Assembly: GCA_964036315.1 (NCBI GenBank)
Contig: OZ038485.1
Span: forward strand, 73,447,548-73,511,547
Source of the DNA: Acanthosepion esculentum
Taxonomy: Eukaryota > Mollusca > Cephalopoda > Sepiida > Sepiidae
DNA: 64,000 bases
Reading direction: 5' to 3'
Positions within the stretch are counted from its first letter, which is position 1. Every line of letters starts with the position of its first letter. The notes under the pieces are model-generated. The model made no database searches. It was not told where the DNA came from and saw only the letters and a program-made list of their open reading frames with translations. A program made the translations under genes and the position numbers. Of the stretch, positions 39,951-55,250 are shown in pieces.

Positions 39951-42900
39951 TAGATTTATTTAGTCTTGTACAAAATGATTAAAATCAGAAGTACATTTCC
40001 ATAGATTTATTTAGTTTTATACAAAATGATGAAAATCAGAAGTACACTTCCATAGATTTATTTAGTTTTTTACGAAATGATGAAAATCAGAAGTACATAT
40101 AAATAGATTTATTTACTTTTATACAAAATGATGAAAATCAGAAGTACATGTAAATAGATTTATTTAGTTTTATACAAAATGATGAAAATCAGAAGTACAT
40201 ATAAATAGATTTATTTAGTTTTATACAAAATGATGAAAATCACAAGTACATTTCCATAGATTTATTTAGTTTTATACAAAATGATGAAAATCAGAAGTAC
40301 ATATAAATAGATTTATTTAGTTTTATACAAAATGATGAAAATCAGAAGTACATTTCCATAGATTTATTTAGTTCTATACAAAATGATGAAAATCAGAAGT
40401 ACATATAAATAGATTTATTGAGTTTTATACAAAATGATGAAAATCAGAAGTACATATAAATAGATTTATTTAGTTTTATACAAAATGATGAAAATCAGAC
40501 GTACATATAAATAGATTTATTTAGTTTTATAGAAAATGATGAAAATCAGAAGTACATATAAATAGATTTATTTAGTTTTATACAAAATGATGAAAATCAG
40601 AAGTACATATAAATAGATTTATTTAGTTTTATACAAAATGATGAAAATCAGAAGTATATATAAATAGATTTATTTAGTTTTATACAAAATGATGAAAATC
40701 AGAAGTACATATAAATAGATTTATTTAGTTTTATACAAAATGATGAAAATCAGAAGTACATATAAATAGATTTATTTAGTTTTATACAAAATGATGAAAA
40801 TCAGAAGTACATTTCCATAGATTTATTTAGTTTTATACAAAATGATGAAAATCAGAAGTACATATAAATAGATTTATTTAGTTTTATAGGAAATGATGAA
40901 AATCAGAAGTACATATAAATAGATTTATTTAGTTTTATACAAAATGATGAAAATCAGAAGTACATTTCCATAGATTTATTTAGTTTTATACAAAATGATG
41001 AAAATCAGAAGTACATATAAATAGATTTATTTAGTTTTATACAAAATGATGAAAATCAGAAGAACATTTCCATAGATTTATTTAGTTTTATACAAAATGA
41101 TGAAAATCAGAAGTACATATAAATAGATTTATTTAGTTTTATACAAAATGATGAAAATCAGAAGTACATTTCCATAGATTTATTTAGTTTTATACAAAAT
41201 GATGAAAATCAGAAGTACATTTCCATAGATTTATTTAGTTTTATACAAAATGATGAAAATCAGAAGTACATTTCCATAGATTTATTTAGTTTTATACAAA
41301 ATTATGAAAATCAGAAGTACATATAAATAGAGTTATTTAGTTTTATACAAAATGATGAAAATCAGAAGTACATTTCCATAGATTTATTTAGTTTTATACA
41401 AAATGTTGAAAATCAGAAGTACATATAAATAGATTTATTTAGTCTTGTACAAAATGATTAAAATCAGAAGTACATTTCCATAGATTTATTTAGTTTTATA
41501 CAAAATGATGAAAATCAGAAGTACACTTCCATAGATTTATTTAGTTTTATACGAAATGATGAAAATCAGAAGTACATATAAATAGATTTATTTAGTTTTA
41601 TACAAAATGATGAAAATCAGAAGTACATGTAAATAGATTTATTTAGTTTTATACAAAATGATGAAAATCAGAAGTACATATAAATAGATTTATTTAGTTT
41701 TATACAAAATGATGAAAATCACAAGTACATTTCCATAGATTTATTTAGTTTTATACAAAATGATGAAAATCAGAAGTACATATAAATAGATTTATTTAGT
41801 TTTATACAAAATGATGAAAATCAGAAGTACATTTCCATAGATTTATTTAGTTCTATACAAAATGATGAAAATCAGAAGTACATATAAATAGATTTATTTA
41901 GTTTTATACAAAATGATGAAAATCAGAAGTACATATAAATAGATTTATTTAGTTTTATACAAAATGATGAAAATCAGACGTACATATAAATAGATTTATT
42001 TAGTTTTATACAAAATGATGAAAATCAGAAGTACATATAAATAGATTTATTTAGTTTTATACAAAATGATGAAAATCAGAAGTACATATAAATAGATTTA
42101 TTTAGTTTTATACAAAATGATGAAAATCAGAAGTACATATAAATAGATTTATTTCGTTTTATACAAAATGATGAAAATCAGAAGTACATATAAATAGATT
42201 TATTTAGTTTTATACAAAATGATGAAAATCAGAAGTACATTTCCATAGATATATTTAGTTTTATACAAAATGATGAAAATCAGAAGTACATATAAATAGA
42301 TTTATTTAGTTTTATACAAAATGATGAAAATCAGAAGTACATTTCCATAGATTTATTTAGTTTTATACAAAATGATGAAAATCAGAAGTACATATAAATA
42401 GATTTATTTATTCTTGTACAAAATGATTAAAATCAGAAGTACATTTCCATAGATTTATTTAGTTTTATACAAAATGATGAAAATCAGAAGTACACTTCCA
42501 TAGATTTATTTAGTTTTATACGAAATGATGAAAATCAGAAGTACATATAAATAGATTTATTTAGTTTTATACAAAATGATGAAAATCAGAAGTACATGTA
42601 AATAGATTTATTTAGTTTTATACAAAATGATGAAAATCAGAAGTACATATAAATAGATTTATTTAGTTTTATACAAAATGATGAAAATCACAAGTACATT
42701 TCCATAGATTTATTTAGTTTTATACAAAATGATGAAAATCAGAAGTACATATAAATAGATTTATTTAGTTTTATACAAAATGATGAAAATCAGAAGTACA
42801 TTTCCATAGATTTATTTACTTCTATACAAAATGATGAAAATCAGAAGTACATATAAATAGATTTATTTAGTTTTATACAAAATGATGAAAATCAGAAGTA

Positions 42901-44140
42901 CATATAAATAGATTTATTTAGTTTTATACAAAATGATGAAAATCAGAAGTACATATAAATAGATTTATTTAGTTTTATACAAAATGATGAAAATCACAAG
43001 TACATTTCCATAGATTTATTTAGTTTTATACAAAATGATGAAAATCAGAAGTACATATAAATAGATTTATTTAGTTTTATACAAAATGATGAAAATCAGA
43101 AGTACATTTCCATAGATTTATTTAGTTCTATACAAAATGATGAAAATCAGAAGTACATATAAATAGATTTATTTAGTTTTATACAAAATGATGAAAATCA
43201 GAAGTACATATAAATAGATTTATTTAGTTTTATACAAAATGATGAAAATCAGAAGTACATATAAATAGATTTATTTAGTTTTATACAAAATGATGAAAAT
43301 CAGAAGTACACTTCCATAGATTTATTTAGTTTTATACGAAATGATGAAAATCAGAAGTACATATAAATAGATTTATTTAGTTTTATACAAAATGATGAAA
43401 ATCAGAAGTACATGTAAATAGATTTATTTAGTTTTATACAAAATGATGAAAATCAGAAGTACATATAAATAGATTTATTTAGTTTTATACAAAATGATGA
43501 AAATCACAAGTACATTTCCATAGATTTATTTAGTTTTATACAAAATGATGAAAATCAGAAGTACATATAAATAGATTTATTTAGTTTTATACAAAATGAT
43601 GAAAATCAGAAGTACATTTCCATAGATTTATTTACTTCTATATAAAATGATGAAAATCAGAAGTACATATAAATAGATTTATTTAGTTTTATACAAAATG
43701 ATGAAAATCAGAAGTACATATAAATAGATTTATTTAGTTTTATACAAAATGATGAAAATCAGAAGTACATATAAATAGATTTATTTAGTTTTATACAAAA
43801 TGATGAAAATCACAAGTACATTTCCATAGATTTATTTAGTTTTATACAAAATGATGAAAATCAGAAGTACATATAAATAGATTTATTTAGTTTTATACAA
43901 AATGATGAAAATCAGAAGTACATTTCCATAGATTTATTTAGTTCTATACAAAATGATGAAAATCAGAAGTACATATAAATAGATTTATTTAGTTTTATAC
44001 AAAATGATGAAAATCAGAAGTACATATAAATAGATTTATTTAGTTTTATACAAAATGATGAAAATCAGAAGTACATATAAATAGATTTATTTAGTTTTAT
44101 ACAAAATGATGAAAATCAGAAGTACATTTCCATAGATTTA
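39951..44140 (+). repeat. 29-, 19- and 16-unit HORs marked by agtcttgtac
   Basis: The agtcttgtacaaaatgatt marker lies at 39962 and 41441 (29 units) and in altered form at 42410 (19 units further). A tacacttcc unit recurs near 40044, 41523, 42491 and 43307 (last spacing 816 bp, 16 units). It is followed each time by atacgaaat, atgtaaatag, a cacaagtac type B unit and agttctatac. Successive copies get shorter (29, 19, 16 units), so the same core was amplified several times with different amounts of flank. Confidence 0.8.
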
Positions 44141-45877
44141 TTTAGTTTATACAAAATAATGAAAATCAGAAGTACATATAAATAGATTTATTTAGTTTTA
44201 TACAAAATGATGAAAATCAGAAGTACATATAAATAGATTTATTTAGTTTATACAAAATGATGAAAATCAGAAGTACATATAAATAGATTTATTAAGTTTT
44301 ACAGGAAATGATGAAAATCAGTAGTACATATAAATAGATTTACTTAGTTTTATACAAAATGATGAAAATCAGAAGTACATTTCCATAGATTTATTTAGTT
44401 TTATACAAAATGATGAAAATCAGAAGTACATATAAATAGATTTATTTAGTTTTATACAAAATGATGAAAATCAGAAGTACATTTCCATAGATCTATTTAG
44501 TTTTATACAAAATGATGAAAATCAGAAGTACATATAAATAGATTTCTATAGTTTTGTACAAAATGATTAAAATCAGAAGTACATTTCCATTCATTTATTT
44601 AGTTTTATACAAAATGATGAAAATCAGAAGTACATATAAATAGATTTATTTAGTTTTATACAAAATGATGAAAATCAGAAGTACATTTCCATAGATTTAT
44701 TTAGTTTTATAGAAAATGATGAAAATCAGAAGTACATATAAATAGATTTATTTAGTTTTATACAAAATGATGAAAATCAGAAGTACATATAAATAGATTT
44801 ATTTAGTTTTATACAAAATGATGAAAATCAGAAGTACATATAAATAGATTTATTTAGTTTTATACAAAATGATGAAAATCAGAAGTACATTTCCATAGAT
44901 TTTTTTAGTTTTATACAAAATGATGAAAATCAGAAGTACATATAAATAGATTTATTTAGTTTTATACAAAATGATGAAAATCAGAAGTACATTTCCATAG
45001 ATTTATTTAGTTCTATACAAAATGATGAAAATCAGAAGTACATATAAATAGATTTATTTAGTTTTATACAAAATGATGAAAATCAGAAGTACATATATAT
45101 AGATTTATTTAGTTTTATACAAAATGATGAAAATCAGAATTACATATAAATAGATTTATTTAGTTTTATACAAAATGATGAAAATCAGAAGTACATATAA
45201 ATAGATTTATTTAGTTTTATACAAAATGATGAAAATCAGAAGTACATACAAATAGATTTATTTAGTTTTATACAAAATGATGAAAATCAGAAGTACATAT
45301 AAATAGATTTATTTAGTTTTATACAAAATGATGAAAATCAGACGTACATATAAATAGATTTATTTAGTTTTATACAAAATGATGAAAATCAGAAGTACAT
45401 ATAAATAGATTTATTTAGTTTTATACAAAATGATGAAAATAAGAAGTACATATAAATAGATTTATTTAGTTTTATACAAAATGATGAAAATCAGAAGCAC
45501 ATATAAATAGATTTATTTAGTTTTATAGGAAATGATGAAAATCAGAAGTACATTTCAATAGATTTATTTAGTTTTATACAAAATGATGAAAATCAGAAGT
45601 ACATATAAATAGATTTATTTAGTTTTATACAAAATGATGAAAATCAGAAGTACATATAAATAGATTTATTTAGTTTTATACAAAATGTTGAAAATCAGAA
45701 GTACATATAAATTGATTTATTTAGTTTTATACAAAATGTTGAAAATCAGAAGTACATTTCAATAGATTTCTTTAGTTTTATACAAAATGATGAAAATCAG
45801 AAGTACATATAAAGAGATTTATTTAGTTTTATACAAAATGATGAAAATCCGTAATACATTTCCATAGATATATTTAG
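44141..45877 (+). repeat. Mixed, mostly type A block
   Basis: Two units lacking one T (agtttatac, near 44149 and 44250) lie 102 bp apart. The stretch is type A-rich, with private variants including ttacaggaaatg, atttctatagttttg, acatacaaatag, gttgaaaatc and a first aggaaatg / ttcaatag pair near 45527 that becomes a major marker after 47 kb. No HOR of clear period was recognised. Confidence 0.6.
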
Positions 45878-45926
45878 TTTTATACAAAATGATGAAAATC
45901 AGAAGTACATACATAGATTTATTTAG
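45878..45926 (+). repeat. 49-bp unit (2-bp deletion at the variable box)
   Basis: This unit reads acatacatagattt where the consensus has acatataaatagattt. It is 2 bp short within the hypervariable box, which removes the TATA-like motif. Confidence 0.9.
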
Positions 45927-48900
45927 TTTTATACAAAATGATGAAAATCAGAAGTACATATAAATAGATTTATTTAGTTTTATACAAAATGATGAAAATC
46001 AGATGTACATTTCCATAGATTTATTTAGTTTTATACAAAATGATGAAAATCAGAAGTACATTTCCATTGATTTATTTAGTTTTATACAAAATGATGAAAA
46101 TCAGAAGTACATATAAATAGATTTATTTAGTTTTATACAAAATGATGAAAATCAGAAGTACATATAAATAGATTTATTTAGTTTTATACAAAATGATGAA
46201 AATCAGAAGAACATTTCCATAGATTTATTTAGTTTTATACAAAATGATGAAAATCAGAAGTACATATAAATAGATTTATTTAGTTTTATACAAAATGATG
46301 AAAATCAGAAGTACATTTCCATAGATTTATTTAGTTTTATACAAAATGATGAAAATCAGAAGTACATATAAATAGATTTATTTAGTTTTATACAAAATGA
46401 TGAAAATCAGAAATACATTTCCATACATTTATTTAGTTTTATAGAAAATGATGAAAATCAGAAGTACATATAAATAGATTTATTTAGTTTTATACAAAAT
46501 GATGAAAATCAGAAGTACATATAAATAGATTTATTTAGTTTTATACAAAATGATGAAAATCAGAAGTACATATAAATAGATTTATTTAGTTTTATACAAA
46601 ATGATGAAAATCAGAAGTACATTTCCATAGATTTTTTTAGTTTTATACAAAATGATGAAAATCAGAAGTACATATAAATAGATTTATTTCGTTTTATACA
46701 AAATGATGAAAATCAGAAGTACATTTCCATAGATTTATTTAGTTCTATACAAAATGATGAAAATCAGAAGTACATATAAATAGATTTATTTAGTTTTGTA
46801 CAAAATGATGAAAATCAGAAGTACATATATATAGATTTATTTAGTTTTATACAAAATGATGAAAATCAGAAGTACATATAAATAGATTTATTTAGTTTTA
46901 TACAAAATGATGAAAATCAGAAGTACATATAAATAGATTTATTTAGTTTTATACAAAATGATGAAAATCAGAAGTACATATAAATAGATTTATTTAGTTT
47001 TATACAAAATGATGAAAATCAGAAGTACATATAAATAGATTTATTTAGTTTTATACAAAATGATGAAAATCAGAAGTACATATAAATAGATTTATTTAGT
47101 TTTATACAAAATTATGAAAATCAGAAGTACATATAAATAGATTTATTTAGTTTTATACAAAATGATGAAAATAAGAAGTACATATAAATAGATTTATTTA
47201 GTTTTATACAAAATGATGAAAATCAGAAGCACATATAAATAGATTTATTTAGTTTTATAGGAAATGATGAAAATCAGAAGTACATTTCAATAGATTTATT
47301 TAGTTGTATACAAAATGATGAAAATCAGAAGTACATATAAATAGATTTATTTAGTTTTATACAAAATGATGAAAATCAGAAGTACATTTCCATAGATTTA
47401 TTTAGTTCTATACAAAATGATGAAAATCAGAAGTACATATAAATAGATTTATTTAGTTTTATAGGAAATGATGAAAATCAGAAGTACATTTCAATAGATT
47501 TATTTAGTTGTATACAAAATGATGAAAATCAGAAGTACATATAAATAGATTTATTTAGTTTTATACAAAATGATGAAAATCAGAAGTACATATAAATAGA
47601 TTTATTTAGTTTTATACAAAATGACGAAATCAGAAGGACATATAAATAGATTTATTTAGTTTTATACAAAATGATGAAAATCAGAAGTACATATAAATAG
47701 ATTTATTTAGTTTTATACAAAATGATGAATATCAGAAGTACATATAACTAGATTTATTTAGTTTTATACAAAATGATGAAAATAAGAAGTACATATAAAT
47801 AGATTTATTTAGTTTTATAGGAAATGATGAAAATAAGAAGTACATTTCAATAGATTTATTTAGTTGTATACAAAATGATGAAAATCAGAAGTACATATAA
47901 ATAGATTTATTTAGTTTTATAGGAAATGATGAAAATCAGAAGTACATTTCAATAGATTTATTTAGTTTTATACAAAATGATGAAAATCAGAAGTACATTT
48001 CCATAGATTTATTTAGTTCTATACAAAATGATGAAAATCAGAAGTACATATAAATAGATTTATTTAGTTTTATACAAAATGATGAAAATCAGAAGTACAT
48101 ATATATAGATTTATTTAGTTTTATACAAAATGATGAAAATCAGAAGTACATATAAATAGATTTATTTAGTTTTATACAAAATGATGAAAATCAGAAGTAC
48201 ATATAAATAGATTTATTTAGTTTTATACAAAATGATGAAAATCAGAAGTACATATAAATAGATTTATTTAGTTTTATACAAAATGATGAAAATCAAAAGT
48301 ACATATAAATAGATTTATTTAGTTTTATACAAAATGATGAAAATCAGAAGTACATATAAATAGATTTATTTAGTTTTATACAAAATGATGAAAATCAGAA
48401 GCACATATAAATAGATTTATTTAGTTTTATAGGAAATGATGAAAATCAGAAGTACATTTCAATAGATTTATTTAGTTGTATACAAAATGATGAAAATCAG
48501 AAGTACATATAAATAGATTTATTTAGTTTTATACAAAATGATGAAAATCAGAAGTACATTTCCATAGATTTATTTAGTTCTATACAAAATGATGAAAATC
48601 AGAAGTACATATAAATAGATTTATTTAGTTTTATACAAAATGATGAAAATCAGAAGTACATATAAATAGATTTATTTAGTTTTATACAAAATGATGAAAA
48701 TCAGAAGTACATATAAATAGATTTATTTAGTTTTATACAAAATGATGAAATCAGAAGGACATATAAATAGATTTATTTAGTTTTATACAAAATGATGAAA
48801 ATCAGAAGTACATATAAATAGATTTATTTAGTTTTATACAAAATGATGAATATCAGAAGTACATATAAATAGATTTATTTAGTTTTATACAAAATGATGA

Positions 48901-51900
48901 AAATCAGAAGTACATATATATAGATTTATTTAGTTTTATACAAAATGATGAAAATAAGAAGTACATATAAATAGATTTATTTAGTTTTATACAAAATGAT
49001 GAAAATCAGAAGCACATATAAATAGATTTATTTAGTTTTATAGGAAATGATGAAAATAAGAAGTACATTTCAATAGATTTATTTAGTTGTATACAAAATG
49101 ATGAAAATCAGAAGTACATATAAATAGATTTATTTAGTTTTATACAAAATGATGAAAATCAGAAGTACATTTCCATAGATTTATTTAGTTCTATACAAAA
49201 TGATGAAAATCAGAAGTACATATAAATAGATTTATTTAGTTTTATACAAAATGATGAAAATCAGAAGTACATATAAATAGATTTATTTAGTTTTATACAA
49301 AATGATGAAAATCAGAAGTACATATAAATAGATTTATTTAGTTTTATACAAAATGATGAAATCAGAAGGACATATAAATAGATTTATTTAGTTTTATACA
49401 AAATGATGAAAATCAGAAGTACATATAAATAGATTTATTTAGTTTTATACAAAATGATGAAAATCAGAAGTACATATAAATAGATTTATTTAGTTTTATA
49501 CAAAATGATGAAAATCAGAAGTACATATAAATAGATTTATTTAGTTTTATACAAAATGATGAAAATCAGAAGTACATATCCATAGATTTATTTAGTTTTA
49601 TACAAAATGATGAAAATCAGAAGTACATATAAATAGATTTATTTAGTTTTATACAAAATGATGAAAATCAGAAGTAAATTTCTATAGATTTATTCAGTTT
49701 TATACAAAATGATGAAAATCAGAAGTACATATGAATAGATTTATTTAGTTTTATACAAAATGATGAAAATCAGAAGTACATATAAATAGATTTATTTAGT
49801 TTTATAGAAAATGATGAAAATCAGAAGTACATATAAATAGATTTATTTAGTTTTATAAAAAATGATGAAAATCAGAAGTACATTTCAATAGATTTATTTA
49901 GTTCTATACAAAATGATGAAAATCAGAAGTACTTATAAATAGATTTATTTAGTTTTATACAAAATGATGAAAATCCGTAGTACATTTCCATAGATATATT
50001 TAGTTTTATACAAAATGATGAAAATCAGAAGTACATATAAATAGATTTATTTAGTTTTATACAAAATGATGAAAATCAGTAGTACATATAAATAGATTTA
50101 TTTAGTTTTATACAAAATGATGAAAATCAGAAGTACATTTCCATAGATTTATTTAGTTTTATACAAAATGATGAAAATCAGAAGTACATATAAATAGATT
50201 TATTTAGTTTTATACAAAATGATGAAAATCAGAAGTACATATATATAGATTTATTTAGTTTTATACAAAATGATGAAAATCAGAAGTACATATAAATAGA
50301 TTTATTTAGTTTTATACAAAATGATGAAAATCAGAAGTACATATAAATAGATTTATTTAGTTTTATACAAAATGATGAAAATCAGAAGTACATATAAATA
50401 GATTTATTTAGTTTTATACAAAATGATGAAAATCAGAAGTACATATAAATAGATTTATTTAGTTTTATACAAAATGATGAAAATCAGAAGTACATATAAA
50501 TAGATTTATTTAGTTTTATACAAAATGATGAAAATCAGAAGTACATATAAATAGATTTATTTAGTTTTATACAAAATGATGAAAATAAGAAGTACATATA
50601 AATAGATTTATTTAGTTTTATACAAAATGATGAAAATCAGAAGCACATATAAATAGATTTATTTAGTTTTATAGGAAATGATGAAAATCAGAAGTACATT
50701 TCAATAGATTTATTTAGTTGTATACAAAATGATGAAAATCAGAAGTACATATAAATAGATTTATTTAGTTTTATACAAAATGATGAAAATCAGAAGTACA
50801 TATAAATAGATTTATTGAGTTTTATACAAAATGATGAAAATCAGAAGTACATATAAATAGATTTATTTAGTTTTATACAAAATGATGAAAATCAGAAGTA
50901 CATATAAATAGATTTATTTAGTTTTATACAAAATGATGAAAATCAGAAGTACATATAAATAGATTTATTTAGTTTTATACAAAATGATGAAATCAGAAGG
51001 ACATATAAATAGATTTATTTAGTTTTATACAAAATGATGAAAATCAGAAGTACATATAAATAGATTTATTTAGTTTTATACAAAATGATGAAAATCAGAA
51101 GTACATATAAATAGATTTATTTAGTTTTATACAAAATGATGAAAATCAGAAGTACATATAAATAGATTTATTTAGTTTTATACAAAATGATGAAAATCAG
51201 AAGTACATATAAATAGATTTATTTAGTTTTATACAAAATGATGAAAATCAGAAATACATATAAATAGATTTATTTAGTTTTATACAAAATGATGAAAATC
51301 AGAAGTACATATAAATAGATTTATTCAGTTTTATACAAAATGATGAAAATCAGAAGTACATATGAATAGATTTATTTAGTTTTATACAAAATGATGAAAA
51401 TCAGAAGTACATATAAATAGATTTATTTAGTTTTATAGAAAATGATGAAAATCAGAAGTACATATAAATAGATTTATTTAGTTTTATAAAAAATGATGAA
51501 AATCAGAAGTACATTTCAATAGATTTATTTAGTTCTATACAAAATGATGAAAATCAGAAGTACATATAAATAGATTTATTTAGTTTTATACAAAATGATG
51601 AAAATCCGTAGTACATTTCCATAGATATATTTAGTTTTATACAAAATGATGAAAATCAGAAGTACATATAAATAGATTTATTTAGTTTTATACAAAATGA
51701 TGAAAATCAGTAGTACATATAAATAGATTTATTTAGTTGTATACAAAATGATGAAAATCAGAAGTACATTTCCATAGATTTATTTAGTTTTATACAAAAT
51801 GACGAAAATCAGAAGTACATTTCCATTGATTTATTTAGTTTTATACAAAATGATGAATATCAGAAGTACATTTCCATAGATTTATTTAGTTTTATACAAA

Positions 51901-53505
51901 ATGATGAAAATCAGAAGTACATATAAATAGATTTATTTAGTTTTATACAAAATGATGAAAATCAGAAGTACATATAAATAGATTTATTTAGTTTTATACA
52001 AAATGATGAAAATCAGAAGTACATATAAATAGATTTATTTAGTTTTATACAAAATGATGAAAATCAGAAGTACATATAAATAGATTTATTTAGTTTTATA
52101 CAAAATGATGAAAATCAGAAGTACATATATATAGATTTATTTAGTTTTATACAAAATGATGAAAATCAGAAGTACATATAAATAGATTTATTTAGTTTTA
52201 TACAAAATGATGAAAATCAGAAGTACATATAAATAGATTTATTTAGTTTTATACAAAATGATGAAAATCAGAAGTACATATAAATAGATTTATTTAGTTT
52301 TATACAAAATGATGAAAATCAGAAGTACATATAAATAGATTTATTTAGTTTTATACAAAATGATGAAAATCAGAAGTACATTTCCATAGATTTATTTAGT
52401 TCTATACAAAATGATGAAAATCAGAAGTACATATAAATAGATTTATTTAGTTTTATACAAAATGATGAAAATCAGAAGTACATATAAATAGATTTATTTA
52501 GTTTTATACAAAATGATGAAAATCAGAAGTACATATAAATAGATTTATTTAGTTTTATACAAAATGATGAAATCAGAAGGATATATAAATAGATTTATTT
52601 AGTTTTATACAAAATGATGAAAATCAGAAGTACATATACATAGATTTATTTAGTTTTATACAAAATGATGAAATTCAGAAGTACATATAAATAGATTTAT
52701 TTAGTTTTATACAAAATGATGAAAATAAGAAGTACATATAAATAGATTTATTTAGTTTTATACAAAATGATGAAAATCAGAAGCACATATAAATAGATTT
52801 ATTTAGTTTTATAGGAAATGATGAAAATCAGAAGTACATTTCAATAGATTTATTTAGTTTTATACAAAATGATGAAAATCAGAAGTACATATAAATAGAT
52901 TTATTTAGTTTTATACAAAATGATGAAAATCAGAAGTACATATAAATAGATTTATTTAGTTTTATACAAAATGATGAAAATCAGAAGTACATATAAATAG
53001 ATTTATTTAGTTTTATACAAAATGATGAAATCAGAAGGACATATAAATAGATTTATTTAGTTTTATACAAAATGATGAAAATGCGAAGTACATATAAATA
53101 GATTTATTTAGTTTTATACAAAATGATGAAAATCAGAAGTACATATAAATAGATTTATTTAGTTTTATACAAAATGATGAAAATCAGAAGTACATATAAA
53201 TAGATTTATTTAGTTTTATACAAAATGATGAAAATCAGAAGTACATATAAATAGATTTATTTAGTTTTATACAAAATGATGAAAATCAGAAATACATATA
53301 AATAGATTTATTTAGTTTTATACAAAATGATGAAAATCAGAAGTACATATAAATAGATTTATTCAGTTTTATACAAAATGATGAAAATCAGAAGTACATA
53401 TGAATAGATTTATTTAGTTTTATACAAAATGATGAAAATCAGAAGTACATATAAATAGATTTATTTAGTTTTATACAAAATGATGAAAATCAGAAGTACA
53501 TATAA
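45927..53505 (+). repeat. Type A-rich block with aggaaatg and aaggac deletion markers
   Basis: The marker ttataggaaatg followed by ttcaatag and agttgtatac lies at 47257, 48429, 49040, 50671 and 52812, with spacings of 23, 12, 32 and 42 units, each less 1 bp. A gaaatcagaaggac unit with a 1-bp deletion lies at 47631, 48752, 49363, 50994, 52574 and 53032. A ttcagtttt / atatgaatag pair recurs at 49693, 51324 and 53362 (32 units less 1, then 40 less 2). Each shortfall equals the number of deletion units crossed, so these are inherited features copied in blocks of 12 to 42 units. Confidence 0.8.
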
Positions 53506-53910
53506 ATAGATTTATTTAGTTTTATACAAAATGATGAAAATCAGAAGTACATTTCCATAGATTTATTTAGTTTTATACAAAATGATGAAAATCAGAAGTA
53601 CATTTCCATTGATTTATTTAGTTTTATACAAAATGATGAATATCAGAAGTACATTTCCATAGATGTATTTAGTTTTATACAAAATGATGAAAATCAGAAG
53701 TACATTTCCATAGATTTATTTAGTTTTATACAAAATGATGAAAATCAGAAGTACATTTCAATAGATTTATTTAGTTTTATACAAAATGATGAAAATCAGA
53801 AGTACATTTCCATAGATTTATTTAGTTTTATACAAAATGATGAAAATCAGAAGTACATTTCAATAGATTTATTTAGTTTTATACAAAATGATGAAAATCA
53901 AAAGTACATA
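53506..53910 (+). other. Longest stop-free run in the latent 17-codon frame
   Basis: Seven consecutive units carry TCC or TCA in place of TAA at codon 12, so this frame is open for 405 bp (135 codons) between TAA at 53503-53505 and TAA at 53911-53913. The product would be repeats of FIQNDENQKYISIDLFS with small changes. There is no ATG at its start, no ribosome-binding or Kozak context, and the flanks are the same satellite. I do not call it a gene. It is the longest such run I found by eye, and others (3659-4012, six units) are nearly as long. Confidence 0.7.
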
Positions 53911-55250
53911 TAAATAGATTTATTTAGTTTTATACAAAATGATGAAAATCAGAAGAACATTTCCATAGATTTATTTAGTTTTATACAAAATGATGAAAAT
54001 CAGAAGTACATATAAATAGATTTATTTAGTTTTATACAAAATGATGAAAATCAGAAGTACATATAAATAGATTTATTTAGTTTTATACAAAATGATGAAA
54101 ATCAGAAGTACATTTCCATATATTTATTTAGTTTTATACTAAATGATGAAAATCAGAAGTACATATAAATAGATTTATTTAGTTTTATACAAAATGATGA
54201 AAATCAGAAGTACATATAAATAGATTTATTTAGTTTTATACAAAATGATGAAAATTAGAAGTACATATAAATAGATTTATTTAGTTTTATACAAAATGAT
54301 GAAAATCAGAATTACATTTCCATAGATTTATTTAGTTTTATACAAAATGATGAAAATCAGAAGTATATATAAATAGATTTATTTAGTTCTATACAAAATG
54401 ATGAAAATCAGAAGTACTTATAAATAGATTTATTTAGTTTTATACAAAATGATTAAAATCAGAAGTACATTTCCATAGATTTATTTAGTTTTATACAAAA
54501 TGATGAAAATCAGAAGTACATATAAATAGATTTATTTAGATTTATACAAAATGTTGAAAATCAGAAGTACATATAAATAGATTTATTTAGTTTTATACAA
54601 AATGATGAAAATCAGAAGTACATATAAATAGATTTATTTAGTTTTATAGAAAATGATGAACATCAGAAGTACATATAAATAGATTTATTTAGTTTTATAC
54701 AAAATTATGAAAATCAGAAGTACATATAAATAGATTTATTTAGTTTTATACAAAATGATGAAAATCAGAAGTACATTTCCATAGATTTATTTAGTTTTAT
54801 ACAAAATGATGAAAATCAGAAGTACATATAAATAGATATATTTAGTTTTATACCAAATGATGAAAATCAGAAGTACATTTCCATAGATTTATTTAGTTTT
54901 ATACAAAATGATGAAAATCGGAAGTACATATAAATAGATTACTTTAGTTTTATACCAAATGATGAAAATCAGAAGTACATTTCCATAGATTTATTTAGTT
55001 TTATACAAAATGATGAAAATCGGAAGTACATATAAATAGATTACTTTAGTTTTATAGAAAATGATGAAAATCAGAAGTACATATAAATAGATTTATTTAG
55101 TTTTATACAAAATGATGAAAATCAGAAGTACATATAAATAGATTTATTTAGTTTTATACAAAATGATGAAAATCAGAAGTACATTTCCATAGATTTATTT
55201 AGTTTTATACAAAATGATGAAAATCAGAAGTACATTTCAATAGATTTATT
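53911..55250 (+). repeat. Mixed block with a two-unit duplication
   Basis: This block holds mixed A and B units. A pair of units, ataccaaatg type B then aatcggaag with gattacttt, is duplicated at 102 bp (cgg at 54919 and 55021), the smallest HOR seen. Other private changes are atactaaatg near 54137, attatgaaaatc near 54703 and a tagaaaatgatgaacat unit near 54650. Confidence 0.65.

Noticed and set aside
53506..53910. 135-codon open reading frame made of type B repeats
   Set aside because: It has no start codon at its head, is flanked by the same satellite, and owes its length only to a chance run of seven units lacking TAA. Variants across the array show no codon-position bias that I can see.
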